Notes: generated by a model from the sequence alone, not told the origin. A stretch of 5,719 bases of DNA from Pseudomonadota bacterium (GCA_023392035.1 JAEVZY010000065.1:1-5719); one strand, 5' to 3'. Numbered from the stretch's first letter, positions 1 to 5,719 are shown. Made by a program: numbers and translations.

Positions 1-502
1 CATCTGGTGCAGCGCGGCCTCCACGGGCGAAGAAGCCTATTCCATCGCCATGACGGTGCGCGAGCATTGCGCTTCCCCCGATTCGGGGGTCTCCATCCTG
101 GCGACCGATATCGACTCGGACGCGCTCGACAAGGCCCGCCAGGGCGTCTACACCCTGGAGCGCATCGAGCCGGTGCCCGAAGCCTGGCTGCCGCGCTATT
201 TCCAGCGCGGGGTGGGCGCGCGCAAGGGGCTAGCCCGCGTCAAGCCGGCGCTGCGCCAGATGGTGGAATTCGACGAGTTCAATCTGGTGGGTTCGGCCTG
301 GCCGGCGAACAACAGCTTCGACGTGATCTTCTGTCGCAACACGATGATCTATTTCGACCGCGAAGACCAGACACGCATCCTGGAGCGGTTCGCCGCCGTC
401 ATCAAGCCGGGCGGGCTGCTGTTCGTCGGGCATTCTGAAAACTTCTCCTACCTGACCAAGGCGTTCCGCCTGCTGGGCCAGACGGTCTACGTCAGGGATT
501 GA
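1..502 (+). CDS. cheR: CheR, chemotaxis protein methyltransferase (3' part only)
   Basis: Cytoplasmic enzyme that transfers methyl groups from S-adenosylmethionine (SAM) to glutamates of chemoreceptors during adaptation. The gene enters from the left edge; the first whole codon is at base 2, and 166 residues remain before the TGA at 500-502. Family members are about 280 residues, so the N-terminal helical domain and the start of the methyltransferase domain are missing. Visible landmarks, in window-residue numbering: the SAM-binding segment IWCSAASTGEEAYSIAM at 1-17, the acidic loop ATDID at 34-38, the FDVIFCRNTMIYFD motif at 106-119, and GHSENF near the end at 143-148. All are hallmarks of CheR. 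The protein ends shortly after GQTVYVRD, with no receptor-tethering or TPR extension. cheB follows after 35 bases, probably in the same operon. Truncation is due to the window edge, not to a mutation. Confidence 0.97.
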   Translation, partial: IWCSAASTGEEAYSIAMTVREHCASPDSGVSILATDIDSDALDKARQGVYTLERIEPVPEAWLPRYFQRGVGARKGLARVKPALRQMVEFDEFNLVGSAWPANNSFDVIFCRNTMIYFDREDQTRILERFAAVIKPGGLLFVGHSENFSYLTKAFRLLGQTVYVRD

Positions 503-537
503 CCGCCCTCGGCGCTCGGAATCGGGACTTTGCAGCA

Positions 538-1611
538 ATGAAGAAAATTCGAGTTTTATGTGTGGACGACTCCGCCCTGGTGCGCAGCCTCATGGTGGAG
601 ATCATCAACAGCCATGCGGACATGGAGGTCGTGGCCGTGGCGCCGGATCCGCTGGTCGCGCGCGAGCTCATCAAGGAACACAATCCGGATGTGCTGACGC
701 TGGATGTGGAAATGCCGCGCATGGACGGCCTGGACTTCCTGGAGCGGCTGATGCGCCTGCGCCCCATGCCCGTGGTCATGGTGTCCTCGCTGACCGAGCG
801 CAATTCCGACGTCACCCTGCGGGCGCTGGAGCTGGGCGCGGTGGATTTCGTCACCAAGCCCAAGATTTCCATCCAGAGCGGAATGCTGGAGTACACCGAG
901 CTGATCTGCGACAAGATCCGCACCGCGGCCCGGGCCCGGGTCAAGCGACACGCCCTGCCGCATCCCGCCGCCGCGGCCGCCGAGGCCAGCCTGCCCTTGT
1001 TGCGCAACAGCCTAACTTCATCGGAAAAGCTGATCATCATCGGCGCATCCACCGGCGGCACGGAAGCCATCAAGGAATTCCTGATGCGCATGCCTTCGGA
1101 CTGTCCCGGCATCCTGATCGTGCAGCACATGCCGGAAGGCTTTACCCGCTCCTTCGCCGCCAGGCTCGACAGCCTGTGCAAGATCTCGGTGTGCGAAGCC
1201 AGCCATGGGCAGCGCGTGCTGCCGGGCCATGCTTATCTGGCGCCGGGGCATTCGCATCTGTCGCTGGCCAAGAGCGGCGCCAACTACATCACCCAATTGG
1301 ACCAGGGCGAGCCGGTCAACCGCCACCGGCCTTCGGTGGATGTGCTGTTTCGTTCCGCCGCCCAGCACGCCGGCAAGAATGCAGTGGGCGTGATCCTGAC
1401 CGGCATGGGCAAGGATGGCGCGGCCGGCATGCTGGAAATGCGCCATGCCGGCGCCTGGAACGTGGCCCAGGACGAAGCCAGCTGCGTGGTCTACGGCATG
1501 CCGCGCGAAGCGGTGCTGGTGGGCGCGGTGCATGAAAGCGCGGCACTGGAAGCCCTGCCGGCCATGGTGCTGAACCACCTGAGCCAGGGCGGCCGCGCCT
1601 TGCGGGTTTGA
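538..1611 (+). CDS. cheB: CheB, chemotaxis response regulator protein-glutamate methylesterase
   Basis: Removes methyl groups from (and can deamidate) chemoreceptors when phosphorylated by CheA, giving adaptation opposite to CheR. The protein has 357 residues, close to the family norm of about 350. The receiver domain occupies about 1-120, with acidic pocket D10/D11, phosphoacceptor D56 (in LDVEMPRMDG), S83/S84 and K107. An Ala-rich linker covers about 130-160. The methylesterase domain covers about 163-350, with the catalytic triad visible as S171 (GASTGG), H197 (VQHMPEGF) and D293 (TGMGKDG). ATG at 538 was chosen because MKKIRVLCVDDS is the usual family N-terminus. The upstream Shine-Dalgarno (SD) match is weak (GGGA at 524-527, 10 bases away). 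A TTG at 499 overlapping the cheR stop would add 13 residues with no family support. The first codons are unusually AT-rich, including a TTA Leu codon at 556, which may keep the start region unstructured. Confidence 0.97.
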   Translation: MKKIRVLCVDDSALVRSLMVEIINSHADMEVVAVAPDPLVARELIKEHNPDVLTLDVEMPRMDGLDFLERLMRLRPMPVVMVSSLTERNSDVTLRALELGAVDFVTKPKISIQSGMLEYTELICDKIRTAARARVKRHALPHPAAAAAEASLPLLRNSLTSSEKLIIIGASTGGTEAIKEFLMRMPSDCPGILIVQHMPEGFTRSFAARLDSLCKISVCEASHGQRVLPGHAYLAPGHSHLSLAKSGANYITQLDQGEPVNRHRPSVDVLFRSAAQHAGKNAVGVILTGMGKDGAAGMLEMRHAGAWNVAQDEASCVVYGMPREAVLVGAVHESAALEALPAMVLNHLSQGGRALRV

Positions 1612-1620
1612 TTGATGCTG

Positions 1621-1648
1621 TAAAGTTTTGCCTCACGGCAACCGTTAT
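1621..1648 (+). promoter_or_regulatory. Putative sigma-28 (FliA) promoter upstream of cheY
   Basis: TAAAGTTT at 1621-1628 is identical to the textbook enteric sigma-28 -35 element. ACCGTTAT at 1641-1648 matches 5 of 8 positions of the -10 consensus GCCGATAA. The spacer is 12 bases, one more than the usual 11. The site lies entirely in the cheB-cheY gap and would start transcription about 25-30 bases before the cheY ATG. A small hairpin (TTGCC-TCAC-GGCAA, 1628-1641) lies in the spacer. The -35 match is seen directly; promoter activity is inferred. The weak -10 and the extra spacer base keep confidence moderate. Confidence 0.4.
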
Positions 1649-1683
1649 AGCAGTTGGCAGAACCAATTTGGAGTGGAAACAGA

Positions 1684-2082
1684 ATGGCGGACCCGAAAAC
1701 CAGATTCCTGGTGGTGGATGACTTTGGCACCATGCGCCGCATCGTGCGCAACCTGCTCAAGGAATTGGGCTACACCAATGTCGATGAAGCCGAAGACGGC
1801 TCGATGGCGCTGGCAAAGTTGAAAAAAGAGCCATTCGATTTTGTGGTCTCGGACTGGAACATGCCGGTCATGGATGGCCTGACCATGCTGCAGACCATCC
1901 GTGCCGATCCGGCCCTGGCCAAGCTGCCGGTGCTGATGGTGACGGCCGAGGCCAAGAAGGAAAACATCATCGCCGCCGCCCAGGCTGGCGCCAATGGCTA
2001 TGTGGTCAAGCCGTTCACGGCCGCCACGCTGGAAGAAAAGCTGAACAAGATCTTCGAGAAGCTGGAAAAGGCCTCTGCATGA
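1684..2082 (+). CDS. cheY: CheY, chemotaxis response regulator
   Basis: Single-domain response regulator. Phosphorylated by CheA, it binds FliM in the flagellar switch and changes motor rotation; CheZ dephosphorylates it. The 132 residues form one receiver domain. Signature residues sit at the same numbers as in E. coli CheY: D12, D13, phosphoacceptor D57 (in SDWNMPVMDG), T87, Y106 and K109. The region VLMVTAEAKKENIIAAAQAG (83-102) is essentially the enteric sequence. ATG at 1684 gives the conserved start MADPKTRFLVVDD. It is preceded by GGAG at 1670-1673 (10 bases) and GGA at 1675-1677 (6 bases). A TTG at 1654 in the same frame would add 10 residues before the family N-terminus and was not used. 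The stop overlaps the cheZ start (ATGA, 2079-2082), suggesting translational coupling. A putative sigma-28 promoter precedes the gene. Confidence 0.98.
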   Translation: MADPKTRFLVVDDFGTMRRIVRNLLKELGYTNVDEAEDGSMALAKLKKEPFDFVVSDWNMPVMDGLTMLQTIRADPALAKLPVLMVTAEAKKENIIAAAQAGANGYVVKPFTAATLEEKLNKIFEKLEKASA

Positions 2083-2714
2083 GCGAGGCCAGCAATAGCG
2101 ACGGCGCCCCAGGCGACATGCTGGTGCGCGTGGGTCAGCTGACCCGCGCCCTGCATGACAGTCTGCAGGCGCTGGGCCTGGACCGGGCACTGGTGCGCGC
2201 CGCCGAAGAGATTCCCGATGCGCGCGACCGCCTGGACTATGTGGCGCGCATGACCGAGCAGGCGGCGCAACGGGTGCTCAATGCCACCGACGACGCCATG
2301 CCCCTGCAGGACGAAATGATTGCCGGCGCCAGCGAGCTGGAAAGGGACTGGGCCGCCACCCTGGCCCAGCCGTTTTCTGAAGAACGCTATCGCGAGATGG
2401 CAGTTGCCACCATGCAGTGGGCCAAGCTGGCGCGGCATACCGGCGACGTCTCCAAGCAGCACCTGATGGACATCATGATGGCCCAGGATTTCCAGGACCT
2501 GACCGGCCAGGTGATCAAGAAAGTCATCGCCCTGGCGCACGACATGGAAACCCAGTTGGTGCAACTGCTGGTGGACTACGCGCCGCAGGAAGCCAAGGCG
2601 GCCGAGCCGCAGAAGGCCAACAGCTTGCTCAACGGGCCGCAACTGGCGCCCAGCGCCGATTCGGTCAGCAGCCAGGGCCAGGTGGACGATCTGCTGGAAA
2701 GCCTGGGGTTCTAG
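2079..2714 (+). CDS. cheZ: CheZ, CheY-phosphate phosphatase
   Basis: Cytoplasmic phosphatase that speeds dephosphorylation of CheY-P and so ends the tumble signal. The 211 residues match the family length (E. coli 214). The central part is expected to form the long helical hairpin of the CheZ dimer. The active-site segment MAQDFQDLTGQVIKK spans 134-148, where D140 and Q144 correspond to E. coli D143 and Q147; Q is the residue inserted into the CheY active site. After a linker rich in Ala, Pro, Ser and Gln (about 169-200), the protein ends in QVDDLLESLGF (201-211), the conserved C-terminal CheY-binding peptide. The ATG overlaps the cheY stop by 4 bases. No independent strong SD is obvious, which fits coupling to cheY. 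CheZ is typical of beta- and gamma-proteobacteria, which supports the taxonomic guess. Confidence 0.97.
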   Translation: MSEASNSDGAPGDMLVRVGQLTRALHDSLQALGLDRALVRAAEEIPDARDRLDYVARMTEQAAQRVLNATDDAMPLQDEMIAGASELERDWAATLAQPFSEERYREMAVATMQWAKLARHTGDVSKQHLMDIMMAQDFQDLTGQVIKKVIALAHDMETQLVQLLVDYAPQEAKAAEPQKANSLLNGPQLAPSADSVSSQGQVDDLLESLGF

Positions 2715-2721
2715 AGCAATC

Positions 2722-3867
2722 ATGGCCGATTCTTCGCTGCTGGCGCGCGCGGCCTTGCTGGACGCGCAACTGCATCCCTGCGCCTGCCTGCTGCAATGGC
2801 AGGGAGAGCGGCCGGCGCTCCTGGCCGACACCCTGGCTTTGCTGGCGGCCCAGGAAGGCAGCCCGCCATTCCTGCTGCGCGTGGGCCAGGCCCAATTGCA
2901 GGTCGTGCCAGAGCAGGATTTCGCGCCCGGCCAGCTGACCTTGCTGATCGATGACCTGACCATGACTGGCGAAGGCCTGGGCCGGCTCGCGGCCTGGCGC
3001 GAACGCAAGGCGGGCATCGGGCTGCCGATCGCGACCATCGTCGCCAATCCCGGCCTGCTCAGTCATGTCACCCATGTCGAACTGGACGCCCGGCAGCAAC
3101 TGCCGCGCCAGGTCCAGGCCCTGAGCGGACGCGGGCTGCAGCTGCTGGCCAATGGCGTTTCCGATTGGACCCAGGCGGCGCAATGCGCCCAGCTCAAGCT
3201 GCCGCTCTTGGCCGATGCGCTGATGCGCGCCGCCACTCCGGTCGGCCAACGCGGCTTGAACACGGCCCAGACCGTGATCGTGCAAGCCATGGACCTGGTA
3301 GCACGCAATGCCGATCTGCGCGAGCTCGATGCCGTGCTGCGGCGCGACGCCACCCTGTCGTTCCGGCTGCTGCGCTATATCAATTCGGCCGGCTTCGGGC
3401 TCGGCAGCCAGGTGCAGTCGCTGCGTCATGCGGTCAACCTGCTCGGCTATTCCACCTTGCAGCGCTGGCTGGGTCTGCTGTTGGCCACCGCCGGCGGCGG
3501 CGTTCACGCGCCGGCCCTGATGCAGGCGGCGGTGTGCCGCGGCCGCATGGCCGAATTGCTGGGCGCCCAATTGCTGGGCAAGCGCGAATCCGAAGAGCTG
3601 TTCATGACCGGCATGTTTTCCCTGCTCGACCGCCTGCTCGGCCTGCAGATGGAAAAAGTGCTGGAACAGGTCAAGCTGCCGGAAGCGGTATGCGAGGCGC
3701 TGCTCACGCGCCAGGGCGTGTACGGCCCTTTCCTGCAGTTGGTGGAAGCGCTGGGAGATCCCGGGGCCGATGGCGCGGCCTTGGCCGAATCGCTGTTCAT
3801 CAGCCCGCAGACGGTGAACACCATCCAGTTGCAGGCGCTGGCCTGGGCGCGCCAGTTCCGCGATTGA
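2722..3867 (+). CDS. Degenerate EAL-like plus HDOD domain signalling protein
   Basis: A 381-residue soluble protein with no signal peptide or membrane segment. The C-terminal half (about 190-345) is a HDOD domain. It has the core LDAVLRRDATLSFRLLRYIN (202-221), then NSAGFGL and a Leu-rich helix HAVNLLGYSTLQRWLGLLL (236-254), and then FMTGMFSLLDRLLGL (294-308), typical of the EAL+HDOD (YuxH-like, COG3434) family. The N-terminal part aligns by eye with an eroded EAL domain. VELDA (119-123) sits where the family has a V-K-x-D strand. GLQLLANGVSDWTQ (138-151) replaces the usual LLAEKVET. The catalytic E-A-L/V-L signature and the acidic metal ligands are not visible, so cyclic-di-GMP hydrolysis is unlikely. 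The gene starts 7 bases after the cheZ stop with only a weak SD (AGAG, 2713-2716) and is probably cotranscribed with cheYZ. Its exact role is unknown; a scaffold or regulator of motility is inferred from context. Confidence 0.9.
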   Translation: MADSSLLARAALLDAQLHPCACLLQWQGERPALLADTLALLAAQEGSPPFLLRVGQAQLQVVPEQDFAPGQLTLLIDDLTMTGEGLGRLAAWRERKAGIGLPIATIVANPGLLSHVTHVELDARQQLPRQVQALSGRGLQLLANGVSDWTQAAQCAQLKLPLLADALMRAATPVGQRGLNTAQTVIVQAMDLVARNADLRELDAVLRRDATLSFRLLRYINSAGFGLGSQVQSLRHAVNLLGYSTLQRWLGLLLATAGGGVHAPALMQAAVCRGRMAELLGAQLLGKRESEELFMTGMFSLLDRLLGLQMEKVLEQVKLPEAVCEALLTRQGVYGPFLQLVEALGDPGADGAALAESLFISPQTVNTIQLQALAWARQFRD

Positions 3868-3990
3868 AGGCGCGCGCCCCGGCCACATTCCGCTCGCCGC
3901 TCATCATCAAGCTTCCAGCCGGCTTCAGCCCGTGCGGCGCCCGACTGAGGCTTGTCGGAACGTCACTTCCACAATAAACCCGGATTTCCC

Positions 3991-4016
3991 GGCTTGTTCG
4001 CCCGATGGGGCGAGCC
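3991..4016 (+). other. Bulged GC-rich hairpin in flhB leader
   Basis: TCGCCC (3998-4003) pairs perfectly with GGGCGA (4008-4013) around the loop GATG. After a 4-base left-hand bulge (TTGT), GGC (3991-3993) pairs with GCC (4014-4016), giving 9 base pairs. There is no following U-tract, so it does not look like an intrinsic terminator. Its right arm shares bases 4015-4016 with the CCTCC segment described next. The pairing is visible in the sequence; any function is inferred. Confidence 0.4.
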
Positions 4017-4050
4017 TCCGATCACCAATAATCAGATCCGAAATTGGAGG
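4015..4050 (+). promoter_or_regulatory. Possible anti-Shine-Dalgarno stem before flhB
   Basis: CCTCCGAT (4015-4022) can pair with ATTGGAGG (4043-4050) over 8 positions with one G-U wobble and a 20-base loop, hiding the GGAGG motif. Positions 4016-4022 (CTCCGAT) are also perfectly complementary to ATCGGAG (4079-4085), the SD-like sequence 7 bases before the TTG start. One segment could therefore block either ribosome-binding sequence. The complementarity is seen directly; a regulatory role is inferred. Confidence 0.35.
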
Positions 4051-4053
4051 ATT

Positions 4054-4070
4054 GCGCGCATGGTGCGCGC
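4054..4070 (+). repeat. Perfect 7-bp inverted repeat around ATG 4060
   Basis: GCGCGCA (4054-4060) and TGCGCGC (4064-4070) are exact reverse complements separated by TGG. An RNA hairpin here would trap the in-frame ATG at 4060 in the stem and loop, disfavouring that codon as a start. The same bases could be a protein-binding palindrome. Alternating GC runs are common in this genome, so chance is possible. Confidence 0.4.
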
Positions 4071-4080
4071 GTCCGTGTAT

Positions 4081-4085
4081 CGGAG
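4081..4085 (+). promoter_or_regulatory. Ribosome binding site that sets the flhB TTG start
   Basis: CGGAG at 4081-4085 lies 7 bases before TTG at 4093, a good spacing. A stronger GGAGG at 4046-4050 lies 9 bases before an ATG at 4060, which would add 11 residues (MVRASVYRSRA). FlhB family N-termini begin at the AEESDLEKTEPAS segment, which favours the TTG. Confidence 0.6.
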
Positions 4086-4092
4086 TCGGGCA

Positions 4093-5241
4093 TTGGCCGA
4101 GGAAAGCGATCTCGAAAAAACTGAACCAGCCTCACAAAAGCGGCTGGAACAGGCACGTGAGGAGGGCGACGTCCCGCGCTCGCGCGAGCTGGCCACCTGC
4201 ACCGTTCTGCTGGCCACTGGCGGCGCGCTGTGGGTATTCGGCGAGGGCATGATGCGCGCGCTGTCGCGCATGCTCGGCCAGTCGCTGACGCTGTCGCGCG
4301 AGCAGGCCTTCGACATGAACCTGCTGCTGGCGGCATTCGGCGAGCGCGCCGAAAACATCCTGCTGGCGTTTGCACCCCTGGCCGGCCTGTTGCTGCTGGC
4401 CGCCCTGGTTTCGCCCTTGCTGATCGGCGGCTGGACTTTTTCCGGCAAGGCGCTGATGCCCAATCCGGGCAAGCTCAATCCGGTGGCCGGCCTGTCGCGC
4501 ATGTTTTCCACCACCGCCCTGATGGAATTGCTCAAGGCGGTGCTGAAGTCGCTGCTGGTCGGCGTGGTCGCCTGGATCGTCATCCGCGGCAAATTCGAAA
4601 CGCTGATGGGACTGGCGCTGGAGCCGCTCGGCAGCGGCAGCACCCACTTGGGCCAGATGCTGCTGGTGTCCTTCATCATGCTGGTGGCGGCCCTGGTGCT
4701 GATTGCCGCCATCGACGCTCCTTACCAGGTCTGGCATTACGCCAAGAAGCTGATGATGACCAAGCAGGACCTGCGCCAGGAATACAAGGAATCCGAAGGC
4801 AATCCCGAAATCAAGGCCAAGATCCGGGCCCAGCAGCGCGAGATGGCGCGGCGCCGCATGATGTCCGAAATTCCCAAGGCCGACGTGGTGGTCACCAACC
4901 CGACCCACTATGCCGTGGCCCTGAAATACGCCGAGGGCGGCACCGGCGCGCCGCGGGTGGTGGCCAAGGGCAGCGATGTGCTGGCCGCGAAAATCCGCGA
5001 ATTGGCTGCCGAGCATCGCGTGCCCTTGCTGGAAGCGCCGCCGCTGGCGCGCGCCCTGTACCGCCACACCGAACTGGGCGACGAGATTCCGCAAGCCCTG
5101 TACACCGCGGTGGCGGAAGTGCTGGCCTACGTCTACCAGCTGCGCGCCTACCGCAAGCACGGCGGCGCCGAGCCGCTCTTGCCGCAGGAACTGCCGGTGC
5201 CGGCCGAACTTGATCCGGCCACGGCCGGAGGCGCGGCATGA
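4093..5241 (+). CDS. flhB: FlhB, flagellar type III export switch protein
   Basis: Inner-membrane protein of the flagellar export gate. Self-cleavage of its cytoplasmic domain switches export from rod/hook to filament substrates. With the TTG start at 4093 it has 382 residues, and the autocleavage motif N269-P270-T271-H272 falls at the same numbers as in Salmonella FlhB, a strong argument for this start. The N-terminus AEESDLEKTEPAS (2-14) is typical. Four hydrophobic segments are visible at about 33-50, 87-111, 146-166 and 187-208. The charged linker with Y-K-E-S-E-G-N-P-E-I (231-240) precedes the cytoplasmic domain, which continues after NPTH with VALKY (275-279), GSDVLAAKIRELA (293-305) and PLARALYRHTELGDEIP (317-333). 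The last 20 or so residues are Pro/Ala-rich and variable. The longer reading frame from 3952 or 4060 is possible but lacks family support. The stop overlaps flhA by 4 bases. Confidence 0.96.
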   Translation: MAEESDLEKTEPASQKRLEQAREEGDVPRSRELATCTVLLATGGALWVFGEGMMRALSRMLGQSLTLSREQAFDMNLLLAAFGERAENILLAFAPLAGLLLLAALVSPLLIGGWTFSGKALMPNPGKLNPVAGLSRMFSTTALMELLKAVLKSLLVGVVAWIVIRGKFETLMGLALEPLGSGSTHLGQMLLVSFIMLVAALVLIAAIDAPYQVWHYAKKLMMTKQDLRQEYKESEGNPEIKAKIRAQQREMARRRMMSEIPKADVVVTNPTHYAVALKYAEGGTGAPRVVAKGSDVLAAKIRELAAEHRVPLLEAPPLARALYRHTELGDEIPQALYTAVAEVLAYVYQLRAYRKHGGAEPLLPQELPVPAELDPATAGGAA

Positions 5242-5719
5242 ACAGCCTGAGATTGCCGGCCTTCCTGCAGGGCATGGACACGCGCGCCATGGCGGCGCCG
5301 GTCCTGATCGTGATGATGCTGGTCATGATGGTGCTGCCGCTGCCGGCCTTCGCCCTGGACCTGTTCTTCACCTTCAATATCGCCCTGTCGGTGATTGTGC
5401 TGTTGACCAGCCTGTACACGGTCAAGCCGCTCGACTTCATGGCCTTTCCGACCGTGCTCTTGGTGTCCACCATGCTGCGCCTGTCGCTCAACGTCGCCTC
5501 CACCCGGGTCGTGCTGACCGAAGGCCATACCGGGCCGGACGCGGCGGGCAAGGTGATCGAAGCCTTCGGCCACTTCCTGATCGGCGGCAATTACACCGTG
5601 GGTATCGTGGTGTTCGTCATCCTCACCATCATCAATTTCGTGGTGGTGACAAAGGGCGCCGGCCGCATTGCCGAGGTGGGCGCGCGCTTCGCGCTGGACG
5701 CCATGCCCGGCAAGCAGAT
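5238..5719 (+). CDS. flhA: FlhA, flagellar type III export gate protein (5' part only)
   Basis: Large inner-membrane subunit of the flagellar export gate; its C-terminal cytoplasmic ring docks chaperone-substrate complexes. Only the first 160 complete codons lie in the window, against about 690-700 for the family. Hydrophobic helices are visible at about 20-40, 42-60 and 118-137. The family signature includes RLSLNVASTR (81-90), AGKVIEAFG (103-111), the stretch INFVVVTKGAGRIAEVGARF (132-151) and LDAMPGKQ (153-160), which marks the start of the FHIPEP region. ATG at 5238 overlaps the flhB stop (ATGA, 5238-5241). It has a strong SD, GGAGG at 5227-5231, 6 bases upstream inside flhB, so FlhA translation need not depend only on coupling. 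The gene is cut by the window edge and shows no defect. Confidence 0.98.
   Translation, partial: MNSLRLPAFLQGMDTRAMAAPVLIVMMLVMMVLPLPAFALDLFFTFNIALSVIVLLTSLYTVKPLDFMAFPTVLLVSTMLRLSLNVASTRVVLTEGHTGPDAAGKVIEAFGHFLIGGNYTVGIVVFVILTIINFVVVTKGAGRIAEVGARFALDAMPGKQ

Larger units (their letters stand above)
3868..4092 (+). other. Intergenic region and leader before flhB
   Basis: This 225-base gap is the only long non-coding stretch in the window. The flhB frame is open back to about 3952, but the residues it would encode do not resemble FlhB. The region is locally richer in A/T around 3970-3978 and 4021-4045. An AATAAT at 4027-4032 matches 5 of 6 bases of a sigma-70 -10 box, but no -35 element lies at the right distance. 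No hairpin followed by a U-run was found, so there is no evidence of an intrinsic terminator after the HDOD gene. The gap contains several inverted repeats, listed separately. It may carry a flagellar class II promoter for flhBA, but no FlhDC box could be assigned by eye. Confidence 0.5.

Noticed and set aside
499..537. TTG at 499 as the cheB start, overlapping the cheR stop
   Set aside because: The 13 extra residues are not part of the CheB family N-terminus, and numbering from ATG 538 puts the phosphoacceptor at D56 as expected.
929..940. Tandem CCCGGG CCCGGG in cheB
   Set aside because: It encodes Ala-Arg-Ala-Arg just after the receiver domain and is explained by GC-rich codon choice.
558..1535. 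325-codon + strand frame inside cheB, and a similar 327-codon one inside flhB (4230-5213)
   Set aside because: Both are Gly/Arg/Ala-rich alternate-frame readings. The overlapping frames encode CheB and FlhB with all catalytic or signature residues.
1998..3047. Long open frames on the - strand opposite cheZ and opposite flhB (the latter at 4132-5160)
   Set aside because: They are shadows of real genes with low-complexity His/Gln-rich translations and no recognisable domains.
2665..3888. Long open frame on the - strand opposite the HDOD gene (407 codons)
   Set aside because: Its protein is rich in Gln, Arg, His and Ala, as expected for the antisense of a GC-rich gene, and matches no family I recognise. 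The + strand frame has clear HDOD motifs.
3907..3958. AGCCGGCT palindrome and a CCGAC/GTCGG 5-bp stem after the HDOD gene as a terminator
   Set aside because: The stems are short and no U-run follows either of them.
3975..4008. TAAA (3975-3978) with CCCGAT (4001-4006) as a sigma-28 promoter for flhB
   Set aside because: The spacing is about 22 bases instead of 15, and neither element is complete.

Overview
The window is an uninterrupted stretch of flagellar and chemotaxis genes, all on the + strand. The order is cheR (3' part) - cheB - cheY - cheZ - an EAL-like/HDOD gene - flhB - flhA (5' part). The DNA is GC-rich, with strong third-position G/C preference and little non-coding sequence. CheZ is present, CheY closely resembles the enteric protein, and the chemotaxis genes lead directly into flhBA. 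Together these suggest a motile beta-proteobacterium, probably of the order Burkholderiales (for example the Alcaligenaceae/Bordetella or Oxalobacteraceae side). No rRNA or other marker is present, so this placement is inference.

Bases 1-1611 hold the receptor-adaptation pair. CheR methylates chemoreceptor glutamates, and CheB is a response regulator fused to a methylesterase that removes the methyl groups. There is no cheD between them. The 72-base gap from 1612 to 1683 contains a good match to the -35 element of a flagellar sigma-28 (FliA) promoter just upstream of cheY.

Bases 1684-3867 hold the excitation and termination pair cheY and cheZ, which overlap by 4 bases. Seven bases later comes a 381-codon gene whose N-terminal half looks like an eroded EAL (cyclic-di-GMP phosphodiesterase) domain and whose C-terminal half is a clear HDOD domain. 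It is the least characterised gene here, and its position suggests a regulatory job in motility.

Bases 3868-4092 are the only long gap (225 bases). It separates the signalling genes from flhB and flhA, which encode two core membrane proteins of the flagellar type III export gate. The gap has no protein-coding signal but can form several RNA hairpins. One has a CCTCC segment that can pair with either of two Shine-Dalgarno-like sequences. FlhB most likely starts at a TTG codon at 4093, which gives 382 residues and places the autocleavage motif NPTH at exactly 269-272. flhA overlaps the end of flhB by 4 bases and runs off the right edge.

No mobile element, CRISPR array, tRNA, rRNA or convincing intrinsic terminator was seen. 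Most of the window is a conventional chemotaxis/flagellar operon. The points worth a second look are the EAL-like/HDOD gene, the flhB leader and the putative internal sigma-28 promoter.
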